From Apostichopus japonicus (lineage: Eukaryota > Echinodermata > Holothuroidea > Aspidochirotida > Stichopodidae), in the NCBI RefSeq assembly GCF_037975245.1, contig NC_092574.1, positions 16,161,213 through 16,221,212 on the forward strand: a stretch of DNA of 60,000 bases, in the 5' to 3' direction. Positions 28,701 to 43,700 of the stretch are shown in pieces. The position numbers and the translations under genes are program-made. Positions within the stretch are counted from its first letter, which is position 1; every line of letters begins with the position of its first letter. A model generated the notes under the pieces. The model did not search any database, was not told the DNA's origin, and saw nothing but the letters and a program-made list of their open reading frames with translations.

Positions 28701-31700
28701 GTGTCCTTTTCTTTGAAAAAAAGAATAAAATAAAAAGTGGGATGGTAATGATCATGCGAGAGATTAACTTACGGGAACATCTCGGAGGAACACCGTCCCA
28801 AGTTGGGCGCGTGGACTGCAGAATGCAAGACACTGTTTCTGGGCCGTCTAGTTCATATCCATTGTTACACTGGAAAGTACAGGTAGATCCTAAGTACTGT
28901 GTCTGACAGTCCAAGGAACCCCTGGCTGGTGCTTGTAAAGAACTACAACGATGTACTGCATAAAGAAAGGCAGACATGGAGTTGATAAATCTTTATCGTG
29001 ATCCCGTAGAATCTCCAACAGGTATCTATACTTTGCAGCGTTCGTATGTTTCCCACCATTACCATATGATAGTTAACATTCTAATAGTTCTCTGTCGCCA
29101 AATTACCAAAAGCCACAAATGCCCAGGTTGTAAGCATGCATCCATGTCACCAGGCTTGTAGTAGTATTAGTATAAGAGCATTAGTATGAGCACAAGCATA
29201 GGCTGCAGCCCCCCAACCAAAAATAGTTGTGAAAATTTGGGCAATATGCTGAGAATTTTTCGAGCACCTACTGAAAGAATAAGAATTTGCAATCTGTTTT
29301 TCAATATGTTAAACTTATATTACTATCATTATTATTGTAACGACTTTCCCAATAATTATAACCAATATGGAAGTGTAATAACACAGAAAATGATTGTAAT
29401 TTACTCGCATGTGATGTAATAACCGATGAATGCCTATTTGATATGCACATTAACATGTTGAACGCGCACGAAAAACTTTGGTTATATTTTTTGCGCAAGT
29501 TGTTACAGCCCCCCCCCAAATCAAATTAGGCTCCTACGCCTATGAGCGCAAGTAATACTCATGTTGGTATAAGTATGAGTGAATGGCTGAGAAGTAGTAC
29601 CTAATTTTGTATTAATGCCATAACTGTATTCTCAAAATGCAGCAGGTACTAGTACAAATCCAGGAGTATGAGCACAATTAATACTCATGTTGGTATGAGT
29701 ATGAGTGAAAGGCTGAGAAGTAGCAGTTAATCTTGTATTGGTGCCATAACTGTATTCTCAAAATGCAGCAGGTACTAGTACAAATCCAGGAGTATGAGCA
29801 CAATTAATACTCATGTTGGTATGAGTATGAGTGAAAGGCTGAGAAGTAGCAGTTAATCTTGCATTGGTGCCATAACTGTATTCTCAAAATGCAGCAGGTA
29901 CTAGTACAAATCCAGGAGTATGAGCACAATTAATACTCATGTTGGTATGAGTATGACTGAAAGGCTGAGAAGTAGCAGTTAACCTTGTATTGGTGCCATA
30001 ACTGTATTCTCAAAATGCAGCAGGTACTAGTACAAATCCAGGAGTATGAGCAAAATTAATACTCATGTTGGTATGAGTATGAGTGAATGGCTGAGTAGTA
30101 GTACTTAATCTTGCATTGGTGCCATAACTGTATTCTCAAAATGCAGCAGGTACTAGTACAAATCCAGGAGTATGAGCACAATTAATACTCATGTTGGCAT
30201 GAGTATGAGTGAATGGCTGAGTAGTAGTAGTAATTAATCTTGCATTGGTGCCATAACTGTATTCTCAAAATGCAGCAGGTACTAGTACAAATCCAGGAGT
30301 ACGAGCACAATTAATACTCATGTTGGTATGAGTATGAGTGAAAGGCTGAGAAGTAGCAGTTAATCTTGTATTGGTGCCATAACTGTATTCTCAAAATGCA
30401 GCAGGTACTAGTACAAATCCAGGAGTATGAGCACAATTAATACTCATGTTGGTATGAGTATGAGTGAATGGCTGAGTAGTAGTACTTAATCTTGCATTGG
30501 TGCCATAACTGTATTCTCAAAATGCAGCAGGTACTAGTACAAATCCAGGAGTATGAGCAAAATTAATACTCATGTTGGCATGAGTATGAGTGAATGGCTG
30601 AGTAGTAGTACTTAATCTTGCATTGGTGCCATAACTGTATTCTCAAAATGCAGCAGGTACTAGTACAAATCCAGGAGTATGAGCAAAATTAATACTCATG
30701 TTGGTATGAGTATGAGTGAATGGCTGAGTAGTAGTACTTAATCTTGCATTGGTGCCATAACTGTATTCTCAAAATGCAGCAGGTACTAGTACAAATCCAG
30801 GAGTATGAGCACAATTAATACTCATGTTGGCATGAGTATGAGTGAATGGCTGAGTAGTAGTACTTAATCTTTCATTGGTGCCATAACTGTACTCTCAAAA
30901 TGCAGCAGGTACTAGTACAATTCCAGGAGTATGAGCACAATTAATACTCAAGTTGGTATGAGTGAAAGGCTGAATAGTAGTTGTTTATCTTGTTTTAATG
31001 GTATTACTGTATTCTCAAAATGCCACAGGCACTAGTGAAAATCCAGGAGTATGAGTATGTGCACAGGGAACTATAATATAGTATAAATTTAAACGTACAG
31101 ACGCGATATAAGTCTTCCTTGGGAAAAAAACTTTTTGAATGCTCCATCTGTGGTTTATATGCATTAGAGTTGGCAATCCTTGATTGTTGAAGACAGAACA
31201 CTGGCCTATCACTATATCAAGTATCCTATAAGAATACCCCACATACCTAGCACAATGAGTGACATATGTTTATCACATCTGGCCTGTCACTATATCAAAC
31301 ATCCTATAGGAATACCTCACATACTAGTACAGTAACAAGTATAGTACATCTGGCCTGTCACTATATCAAGCATCCTATAGGAATACCTCACATACCTCGC
31401 ACAAAAAAAAAAAAAAGTATATAGTACATCTGGCCTGTCACTATATCAAGTTTCCTGTAGGAATACCTCACATTCCTAGTACACTAACAAGTATTGTACA
31501 TCAGGCCTGTCACTATATCAAGTATCTTGTAGGAATACCTCACATACCTAGTGCAGTAACAAGTATAGTACATCTGGCCTGTCACTATATCAAGTATCCT
31601 GTAGGAATACCTCATGCACCTAGTACACTAACAAGTATAGTACATCAGGCCTGTCACTATATCAAGTATCCTGTAGGAATACCTCACATACTTAGTGCAC

Positions 31701-34700
31701 TAACATGTATAGTACATCTGGCCTGTCACTATATCAAGTTTCCTGAAGGAATACCTCACGTACCTAGTACAGTGACAAGTAAATCACATCTGGCCTGTCA
31801 CTATATCAAGTATCCTGTAGAAATACCTCACATACCTAGTACACTAAGATGTATATACATCTGGCCTGTTGCTATATCAAGTATCCTGTAGGAATACCTC
31901 ACATACCTAGTACACTAACATGTAGAGTACATCTGGCCTGTCAGTTTATCAAGTATCTTGTAGGAATACCTCACGTACCTAGTACAGTGACAAGTATATC
32001 ACATCTGGCCTGTCACTATATCAAGTATCCTGTAGGAATACCTCACGTACCTAGTACAGTGAGATGTATATCACATCTGGCCTGTCACTATATCTAGTAT
32101 CCTGTAGGAATACCTCACATACCTAGTACACTAAGATGTATATACATCTGGCCTGTTGCTATATCAAGTATCCTGTAGGAATACCTCACATACCTAGTAC
32201 ACTAACATGTAGAGTACATCTGGCCTGTCAGTTTATCAAGTATCTTGTAGGAATACCTCACGTACCTAGTACAGTGACAAGTATATCACATCTGGCCTGT
32301 CACTATATCAAGTATCCTGTAGGAATACCTCACGTACCTAGTACACTAAGATGTATATCACATCTGGCCTGTCACTATATCTAGTATCCTGTAGGAATAC
32401 CTCACATACCTAGTACAGTGACAAGTATATCACATCTGGCCTGGTTACCGGCATCATCCACAGCGGTGAATCTTATCACATGTGATCCTTCACCAAATCG
32501 TTCACCCCTAGCATGGCCAGATTGTCTATTATGTGAAGAATCAACAATAAATGTAAGTCACCCAATGTACCAAGATCTCAATTCTGCGACGGGGAATGAA
32601 ACAAGATGATAAATTGTACTCAAATGACTTCATGACGTGACCACCATTCATGCAGGAATCATAGTTTGTTTCAGAATTTGACCAGATAGTCTCTTTTCAT
32701 CTGTTTCGTTCTATATATCTTAAAGGTAGTCTGCATAGGCCAAAAATTAGAGCATGCTTTAATTGCTATAAGTTTTCAAAAAGTACATCCCTGGAGGTCT
32801 TTAGTACTCTCCAAATTGTTCTCAGACATTCTAAATGAACACACAAGATGTTTGAATGTCCCAGTGAGGTAAATTTCCTCCAGGGTGATATCAAAAATAG
32901 TTTAAGAATTTTGACCAAAGGTAACCATATTTGAAAATCTGGCATATTCGCGGGCAATACAGCATACCTTCAACTGATATAACTATGACATGACATTTAT
33001 CAAAGCAAAGTTCCAAAAGTTGTAGTAATAATATTTGTATGCAGACAGACTTAGTCTACGTATCACAAGTCTGAATTTATACTTACTTTTCAACAACCAC
33101 TTGATCTGCACCAGCATTGTCAGTTGCTTCAGGCACATCATAGTTAACAACCGCTTCAGTTGAGCCACTCTCTGCATAAACCTGCAGATACCTCGGGCAT
33201 GCATCCCTGAAGCGTGGAGCCTGCTCATCTAAATCACAGAAATAAACATTAAATACAAGTTGATTTTGAAGGTAATTGCAGAATATGAGAAATAAAATAT
33301 TGATTTTTGGGGTTCTTTTCATAACCATCTTTTGTTCTTTTCATATACCTCTTAAGAGGGCAGACTATCCCCCTGCGTTTAACAATACCTTATTTTGTTT
33401 TCTTGTGCTTTTGCCCTTCAAAGATTTTTTTTCTAATCTCCAGTTGCTTACCAGTACAAGCCACATTTCTTGGATTACTCCAGGTACCATCCTCTCCACA
33501 TCTCTTGGAGTACGGTCCAGTTTGTCGGAAGCCATCATCACAAGTAAACTGGCATACTGAGCCATAGGGTAAGTTTGCTTCAGTAGAACAAGCATCTGGG
33601 CTAACAAGACCATTATCCAACTGGAAGTCAGCAGGACATTGTACAGCTGAAATGAATATGCACGCAATGTTTGAATAGATGCATAATTATTGTAAAGAAA
33701 TCTACAATTAATAAATAAATAAAATCCTAAATAATGAGAATCACTGGGGGCAATCATCTCTGAGAAAAACCAAGGCAAACATTTCGTTTGGCTGCAATTT
33801 AAAACACATCTTAATTATGTACTTAACATAAAGACATATCTCTGTTTTTATATTTTGTGCATACCCTGACACGGATTGAATAATTGAAAATTGGATGAGA
33901 AAGTTTGATACCTCGAGACAACAATGCAGCTTACCTCCACATATCAGATCACTTCCTGTCCAAGAACCATCGGCCTTACATGTCCTTCTCATCTGTGAAA
34001 GACCCTGACTACTCTTGAAACCAACATTACAGACAAACTGACAAGTTGCCTGGTAATCAACTCGGGCTAACAAACATCCAGATATGTATCCATCGTGTAT
34101 GACAGGTACATTACAGGTGTTGGCTGCAACAAGAAACAATAGGACAGAGAAAAGAGCCATGAGAAGCCATGAAGTCTGTAATTACTATATTAGAATACAA
34201 CACTGCAAGAAAATCATGTTAATGTGGGGGGGGGGGGGGGTCCATGGTCACTGGTTGAAGTATGGAGTTATATGGTCAATGGCTAAGGGCAACAGACTGG
34301 CGATCTAAGGTTTGCAAGTTCCAGCAAGATTGTTACTTTGTTTTATTGGGCGAGGCATTATATTTATTTGTTGCCTCACTTCACAAACCTAACTGGGGAT
34401 GTGCGGAGTTAACTTGTAAATTATATAGGTGCATGATCCTTTTTGCGGCTGCACCTGACGGGAAGTCCCCCAGGGGACAATTAGATGAAGCTAACTTTAA
34501 TACCCTGGGAGAAACTGTTTCAATCCTTTTGGCTGTGTGGGTGTGACGTCAGTTATCTACGACCGGGGGTTAAATGTTGTAAAAATCTTGTGAGTAGACC
34601 ATGGCCTTGATAAAGCCTGTAAGCATTCATCTTTATAAAATTTAGCTTGAATGTCATGAAATGTGTCACTGCCAAACCGCAACAGGTGTAATATAGAATC

Positions 34701-37700
34701 AAAGACAACACACCAAGTAGTCACCAATTGAGAAACTGATTGCCATGAGATGTTCATAGAGGTAACACCTACAAAGAGCTCTGCATAAGGTGGCTAGCTG
34801 TTCTGCAAGCTCAATACTATTTGCACAAATCATAACAAATTAGAAGTAATTTCACAAATAGTTAAATGTTCTTTGATTACAGGAGAAAGGAATAAATTAA
34901 ACACTCTTTACTCTCATCTCCAGCTTTTTCTACCTATATTTTTTTCTCTTTTTGGGGGGAAACAAAGTTTTGTAAGAAATTGCTCTTACAGGAAATAACA
35001 GGACTTCAGACGGAGATAAGTTATTTCAGTATTCCAGATATTACTCACGTTCGCATTCTGTAGGTTCCTGATCCCAGTAACCTAGTGTAGAGGCACCAGT
35101 GTGAGCCAGACACTCCAAGAGTACCTCATCCTCACCCCCAGATAGGTGGTAACCTTCATCACAGGTGTACCTACATATCGAACCTAGCACAGCGTAACTT
35201 GAACATGAACCCTGACCAGCCGTTAGCTCAGATTGGCCATGCTGTGGGGTCCCCACAGGTGGACATTTTGTTACTGAAATATGAGATCAGACAATTCATC
35301 CCTAAAGACTTGTAGCAAAGAAGTATTACCTATTTAGGCATCAATCCAAGTTTAAGGTTTTGAAACAAACAAACATAGCACTCACGGTGTCCCATTGTCA
35401 ATGTCATATGTACCTATATATACATACTATGTTATCCATAGATGCCGAAATTTGTTATTTGCCCATGTTAATTACAAAATGCTCACATCACATTATATCC
35501 ATCTTTGGCAATATGTCAAACAGACATTTCCAGTTAAACAGCATGATCTGTAATAGCTTCAGATCACCATTCGCTCACCTTGAATCTGTCCTTTGTTAAA
35601 TTTCAGAAGCATACTAAACTGTGACAAAACATGATTTGAATTTGGGTTCCTAAAACCATTGGGGTATTGGAATATAGATCATGCTACCAAAGGTTGTCAG
35701 AAAGATTACATTCTATATGTTATCACGTATGGTTTACTATCTACTTGCAAGTCATGTCAACCCCTTCGCTGTTCAGTTCTTAAACCATCTGCGCTTCAGA
35801 TGAGGCGCAAGGAACTTTAAAGAGAGCCATGGCGTCATTACAAACCTCTGACAGTCAGTTCAACTGTACAGAAATCTTCATTTCCTAGCTGATCTGAAGC
35901 TATATAGAGGAATGAGTATGCCCCTTCAGTAAAGATGGTTGTTCTCTCTTCTCCTTCTCCAACTGAGTTGATGCTCAATAATCTAATATCCACTGGAGGA
36001 CTTACATCAGAAACCTGCAAGAAACAAGTCAACAATTAACTATCAATTCTCTAGTGATCATCAAGGCAGACCCCAAACAACTGCATGATTACTAATATCA
36101 AATTGGTGGGCCCTCTTGACTGAGTGGATGCTTACTAATCTTAAAACCACTGGCAGGCTTTCATCACTTACCTGAAGAAAACAAGAAAAGCAGTTCATTA
36201 AATCATTCACATCAAAACAGATATAAACAAACACAATAGCTTATTTAAGATGGCATTTCTCTTACTTCCTTAATTCTCTAAGCTGATATTTGCTGGTTAA
36301 TCACACGGTATGCTGGAGTCCTCACACCGGACACCTAAAGGAAGCATTGCACCATGTCTCATGTGACATTTCTAATATTTACATCAAAGCAGAACCACAC
36401 AAGTGCAAAATTCCAGATATTAAGATTGAGGTGCTCTGACTTACAGTCTACTCCAACAGTTAAGAAACAAGCATGCTTTACAACTGAACTATTGGGCTGG
36501 CAATAAATAACATCGGTAATATCGTAAACTATGACATCACCGATGCTGTACACTGATTAAGTTTTCAGAATGCACTTGCCCTTGGGTTCAATGTAGACTA
36601 ACCAGGAGTTCCAAAAGGGACTACAAGCGGGTCATGGCTTACCCCAACACCCCTCCCCCTTTTCACAGAAGCATTATCTCTTAGCAGTGTTTAACCTCCA
36701 CCTTAAATTTTCTATTTTCCAACAGAAACAATGAGAGATATTCTAGTAAATGAATATTTTGCTGTGTCATTTTTCAAGGTACAAAATTTCATGCACTGCG
36801 ATTCATTCACCTGAAGAGGTTCCCATGGAAAGCTTGAAACAACAAAATCATTTCTGGGTTCAGCAAATTCTGTGATTGGATCTGGACAATCGATCACTGG
36901 AGCTGTCACATCTGAAAATGCAAATAAATGAATTTTCACATTCATGCAGAGCAGCAATAAACATGCATAGACTGAATCTAACAAAACAACCTTTGTCCTT
37001 TTGTAGACAGACTTTATTGCTTATGTACCACATATATAAAACTGAAAATGGATCACTAGTTTTGTTGATAGCAATGCCCTTGCACAAAACATATAAAATA
37101 GCCTTCATGTTGATGACAAAGACCTATTTCTGGATATCTAGGCTGTTTATCTGTAAAACACAAAATGGTGAATTTCAATGTTAACGGACACAGAGAAAAG
37201 CAGGGGAAATTTCTTTATTTTAAAACATGCTACAATCATTATCATAAGTTAGATATCATATTCTTTTCCAAAAAGTTAACCATTTTCAAAATTACGATAC
37301 CGAAGGTTGTCAAAGGATATGGTTTGTGTTTACCTTTACAGCTAAGGGGGATGCCATCCCAGATACCACTGATTAGACAGTTTCGGTTTATTGTGCCGAA
37401 TGGATTGTAGCCATCTTCGCAGGCACCAGAGCATACAGTCTGGTACACCTGAGGTGTTGTTAAATCTGTAGGGAGTCCTTCATAGATGCAACCTTGGATG
37501 AGACCATGTTCAGGGGCATCATAGGGAACACACTGTACAGCTAGTTCCCAAATAAATAAAAGCATAAGAAACAACTGACAATTCTTCCATTAAGACTGTT
37601 TATATTCTACAGTTATATAACCAAATCTGAGAAATCTTTGGATGACTGAAAGGCTAAAACAGGCTTTATATCAGGTAAAGGGATGACAGCACCAAAGATG

Positions 37701-40700
37701 GGGGGGGGGGGGGGGGAGACTACTGCTACAGGGCTTGGGGTCAATTAGAGAGCCTGGAAAATTCTGGGATATCAAATAAGTCATTCTGATGTTCACAATA
37801 ACAGTTAAGGTAAAGTGAAGGCTTCAAAATTGGACCTGATGATCAACAGAACTGGACCTAATGACACTTGACCTAGTTCTCTCGATGCCAAGGACTGCAA
37901 GCCTTTGCAGTAAATGTTTGTTGCTACGAGCAGTGTGTCAATCTACTATGATTCATGATATATCTTGATCAGTAGTATTTATAATGGATTCTGAAATGGC
38001 CAGAGTACAAATCCACGAGAGCTGTCATGACTAAACCGGTAACTAAGCTAGAACAAGAGAACGGACTTGCCACAAGTCGTCACTACTGACAGAGCCAACT
38101 GTCCAAAAGACATTTCACTCCCAACAAAATATAACGTATCAATACAACAAGTTTTATCATGAGAAGGACATAGCAACCACCTGTACATACCAAAAGTTTA
38201 TTTCTTTGTGCTGACATGAAGATATTTTACTTACGATCACAGACAGTGACAGCGGTTCCTTCCAATATAGCTGTCCCATTATCATTGGTTTGACAGGTGA
38301 CCTCTGACCCTCTGGTAGGCATAAAGCCGTGATTGCAGCCCAACAGGCAAGTCGAGCCAAAAGGAATCTTCTGGAATGGGCAACGATTCTTATATCCATT
38401 CACGGGTACGGGCACAGCTGAGCTGTCACAGGTAATGACTAGCAATTTAGAACAAAAACCAAACTTGATCATCAGTTTTGTAAGTCTTAAAAATTATTTC
38501 CAGATGTTGAAATAAACAGAAACAAAGCAGCATTTAACTTGATGACTATGGGCAATAAAAATGAGTTCTGATATGCTTTATATCAGAGTAGCAGATAATT
38601 GATATACAGCAATACATTGTACACCACAATACCAATTTGAGTAATTTCTTCAACAGACTTTGCGGCTTGTCAACCAAAGTGACTGGACTACCTAGTCTAG
38701 TACACAGTTTGTTACGTCAGCTCCACAGGAGTAGCGCAAAATGTCAAATGAAACTGGATAAAGTTTGGCTTTTGGGATGTCAGATAACAGGTTTAAATTG
38801 CAATACGGTATTTCTCCTCATCGAACCTATGTTTGAAATTCAACCTTTGGTGCATGCTGGTGCATTTCAAGCTATAAATGGCAATTCTTGACAAGCTTTT
38901 CCAGTTATATAGACAATGTAGTAAGGATTGGACTGAGGAGCTAATATTATCATCAAATTTAACACTGAGATCATTAAGGCGCATTCCAGTAAGTAATTTT
39001 ATTAGGGTGTTACTAAAACGAATGACAATTGCGTTACATATAACGAATGACAATATGTTGTACACACTAAAAAAATGTGTTGACTAAAACGAATGCCAGT
39101 AATGACAGCACAGACATTTGCTTCAACCGGATATCACAGTCCAGACTTCGTGGGTATCTAGATCTAGTAAAGTACGGACACGATAAAAAAGCACCTTATA
39201 GTAAGCGAAATTGTAAGTCTGATTTTAAAAAGTAAATTTAACATCATTTTTCCGATATTAATTGTTAGAAACTAACAATACTATAATCTTGAAACGGCTT
39301 CAGTTATCTTTCTATGATAAATCTACAGAGGTAAAAAGCACAGCACTCAAGAGCATTCTCACACAAAAACTTTCCCTGTGGTTTCTATCCGTAAATTACA
39401 CCAAAACCCTGCAACCACGTTATATGCCATTTTCCTCAAATCATTTTTGCGCAGAAAACCAATAACCGCATTTACTCCACTCCGTTAATCATTCTATCTC
39501 TTCTCAATACTGTCCTTCGTTGTCATTCGTTGTCATTCGGTGTCATTCGCCTTCATTCGCTGTCATTCGCAAATGATAATTAACCCTGTACAAAGTCAAT
39601 TGTCATTCGGTCATTCGCTGTCATTCGTTTTAGTTTGTCCCATTTTATTATTTGATGCATTATGAACCTAGGCTTACAACTAAATACACTGAGCTCAAGG
39701 CTTATTATTACAATATGAATCAACTTCTTTGGATTAACACATCATTGATTTACAAATGTCTATTTGCAGCTCACACGACTTCAAATAGTCAAAGTTTACT
39801 ATTCCATATTTTTTATAAATACTCTTTAAGATAAGACATATTATCCAGGAGATAAAAAGTATTCAAGTGAGCTGAGCGGATGAATTTTTCTCATCAAAAC
39901 CTTTGATGCAGACTTGCAACTGTTTCACAGTTCAAGTCACAGGAAAAGCATGACCAGACCAAGGCACTGGATCTGGCCAGATAGAACTGGCACCGGCTGC
40001 CCTTGGCAGGCTACGGTATAGTTGGTGGTAGTTTTTTTTTTGTGAGTTGAGCGCCGATGGCACGGGAAAATGCATAAGTAATTTGTCCAGAACGTAAGGA
40101 GTTCAAGATGTAAGTTAGTTGATGAGGCATCGTTACGAAAAACCACCATCCTCAGGCGCTATTAGAGCAGGGCACTGTGTAATATTCATCAAGTTATGTA
40201 ATGAATGTTGAAGCAAAGTTTTTAAATGATTAAGCATTATGATCGCCAAATATCATAATGAAAAAGAAAAAGAAAAAAACTGGTAATGCCATCACTAACT
40301 TTGACATCTTGGAAAACTGCCGCTCCACCTGCCGTTGTTGTCGCATGTGAGACTCTCGGGGCCGACTAATATGTGTCCTTCTTCACATTCATACTCACAC
40401 GATGTCCCCGCAGGGACGTTCCCAATCAACGGACACTCTCCTTCGTTACCTATCCTGGCATGTGCGGGAATGTAGAGGCTGGGACAAGTAGCCGCTGAAC
40501 AATAAAGAGTGGGGGGGGGGGAAAGAAATTAAACAGCAGGATTAAACAGCCATGTTCCAAAAGGGAAAACTTCCAACGACAAATAAGACATGTTCTTTGA
40601 GATTATCTATATAAGATATGCAAGAAACAGATTCATGATGTTAAAAACTTACATACTATAAAATCAAATTGCATTGTAAATGTCTTTGCTTTTGTCATTG

Positions 40701-43700
40701 TTGATTAAATTGATCAGCAAGGTTCTTTCACTAACTGAGGACCTACCTACTAAATATGTTAACTTACCATGTTTACAAGCTACTTTAGCAAAAATCAACT
40801 TAAGGCCCGCCCCCTAATAAGTATGCATAATATCAACTTGAACAAATATTATCATGTACCCACTATCTACAAACACATTAATACCAAGTATGAATAATTT
40901 CTGAATTTTGGATGTGGAGTAATAAGCATTGGAGATTTTCACGTTTGACCCCATGACATTATTATTCATGAGATGAGCACCAAAATCAATAGGGTTCATC
41001 TACTCACTATGGCACATACATGTATTAAGTATGACTTCAATCCAACTTGTCCTTGTTCAGTTACTGTGTTTACAAGCTATTTTAGTGAAAATCAACTTAA
41101 TTAAGCCCGGCCCCCTAATAAATATGCATAATATCAACTTGAACATATGTGCCCGCTATCTACCAACATACCAAGTATGAATAATTACTGAATTTCGATT
41201 GCGTAGTTATTGATTTTGAAGATTTTTTTCGTTTGACCCTGTGACCTCATTATTATTCATGAGATGAGCACCAAAATCGATAGGGTTCTTCTACTCAGTA
41301 TGGCGCATGTATCTACCAACTATGACTTTAATCCAACATGCCACTGTTGAGTTATCGTGTTTACGAGCCAAGGGCGTCACATACACACACACACACGCAC
41401 ACACCCAAACACCATCGCATAGATTCCTTGAGCCATCGGGCAAGGAATCAAAAAGGAAAAAAAGTACTTACGTTCACAAGTAGTTTCCTCACCATCCCAG
41501 TACCCTACTAGTTCTCCTGAATACGCCAGACAATGACGGGAGTAACTACCAACCCTCTGGAAACCTTCGTCACATTCAAAGTAACACCAAGAGGCATAAT
41601 TGGTCGGGCACGAGGAGGCACCGTTGCGAAAACCACCATTCTCAGGTGCCATTAGGGCAGGGCACTGAACGGCTACAATTAAAATAAAACACAAAAGAAA
41701 ATTAGCTCTTTGTATGCTACTTTTCACGGCATCAAACAAATGATGTAACATGAAATGTTAAGACTGGTGATATAATAATTATGACACTTAATTTGTTAAA
41801 TGACTTTGTTTCCTGAAATCATATCAAGATCATATAGATTTACTGAAATGTAGATAGCGAATTTAAGTTCTCCACAGATCAAAAAAATTCCAACCGGCTA
41901 CAGAGAGACCGGGATTGGCGGAAAGGATTCTACATTAGAATTGCATAAGAATCTGTTATTATAATACATACTGTTAGTAATATACAAACAAACTGCAGAA
42001 AAGAAATCTGTTGTTTCATACCAGTGCACACAGGCCTTGTGGCATTCCACCGGCCTTTTGGTGGGTCACCATGACGCTCGCAGGTCAAGGTTGTTTCACC
42101 GCTTATGACACTCCCAGCAGCACATTGTATGGTACAAGTTGAACCAAAGCTAAATCCGGTTGGACAGTTGACTAGCTGTGTGTGGCTCCCATATAGACCG
42201 ACACATTGAATGACTGGGTAATGTATGAAGAATTTGAAGATGAAATTAAATGGAATATGAAACAGTAGAAAAACGAATAAAGAAACTTTATTTCTGAATC
42301 AAACTCTGGTTTATTTATTCCCAAATTGCCCATTTCTTGCATTACTTTAATTGCAACAAGCAACTTTAAGTTAAAACTTAACAAGCACGACAGAGAATCT
42401 AAAGTTGGGTCGGTTCATGGATCTAAGGCTCTATCTGGTCCCTTCTGCCAGAAAGAGATCTGAAAAAGAATAGAATTCACTAGAACATTCAACGATTTAA
42501 TGTGTAGTTTAGGGAAACACACCCAAATATGTATCAATTATTTAAGCGTGAGGAATGTGTCTGATATATAATTCACCTCTGACAAGAAGAGAGAACTGGC
42601 AGTTGGCTTCATTGCCCGTTTCGTCAGTTGCGCTGTAATGTACCGTGTAATAGTTAGCATCCTGGTAGGTCCCTATGTCAGGTCCTCCGGTCTTTACTAC
42701 TGGCACAGTGGCACCAGAGTTATCCGATGCTGTGGGCTCGTCCCAAGTCACTCGAGCAGACGTCTCCCCTGCATCCGCATAAACTACAACCGACGTTGGA
42801 CACTGTAAAACCGGTCTAGATGTATCTATAGAATCAGAAATTTCAATACATAACCCATCAAGAAACAACCAGTATGATAGAACTAAAGCCTATATAGGTA
42901 AGAGGGCAATGTGGTCAAGTGGTTAAGGCAGTGGACTTCGAGTCCTGGCCTGATCATTGCGTTGTGTCCCTTGGGCAAGGTATTATATCTCCATTGCCTC
43001 TCTTCACCCAGGTGTATAAATGGAGACTTGCGAGGTGACTTGCAAATATGTTTGCGTGCGCCGGTTTTAGGCTGTACCCTATGGGAAGTCCCCGGGGGAC
43101 ACGCGGCTGTGGTGCACTGTGTTGCCCCAGGAGAGATTGTTTGAATTGTGCACACTTTGGTGTGTAGGTGTGACAAGTTACCAATGACCAGGGTCAAGTT
43201 GTGAAGTCGTGTGAGAGGGCCTTGGCCCTGCAACAAGACTGTAAACCTAACATAAAATAAGGATGGAGCACTAGCCAACTAAATTATATTTCACAAAGTC
43301 TTCAGCCGCCGTGTCAATTTTGCAAAGATTAATTACAAACTCACGGAGACTTGCTAGTTCTGCTAGACTGTAGCAGTCAAAAAGTTTGTTCCATGTATGT
43401 AGGCTAGATATTTTTCTTGTAAAAAGAAAACTTACGAGCAAAATTGACTCTTTAGTTTGGGCCTTGCATCGGCAAGGTGTATGACACTGACACTTTGTAT
43501 ACTTTTTAACTCCATATTTATGTGCATCCTGTTATCAACAGTCGTCAACAGTTTTGTAGACAACACAGAGAAGATTGGGTAGTTCAACAGCTTCCAGGGT
43601 AAGGAGGGATTTCACTGTTATATCATCACACCTAGAGAAGCAACTGCTACGATGGTAAAACCAATTTAATAGAAGAAGGAAAAAGCTTTGCGAGATTGAC

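Larger units (their letters stand above)
38439..40299. other. Intron with a foldback element and a relic exon
   Basis: The 1.86-kb intron between exons 9 and 10. Apart from the element at 39005-39641 and the relic at 40126-40180, I recognise nothing. Confidence 0.5.

Noticed and set aside
31849-32384. Two plus-strand open frames of 82 codons with repeated IKYPVGIPH-like peptides
   Set aside because: They lie wholly in the 72-bp minisatellite; open frames arise because the unit length is a multiple of three. The coding signal here is on the minus strand at 32410-32525.
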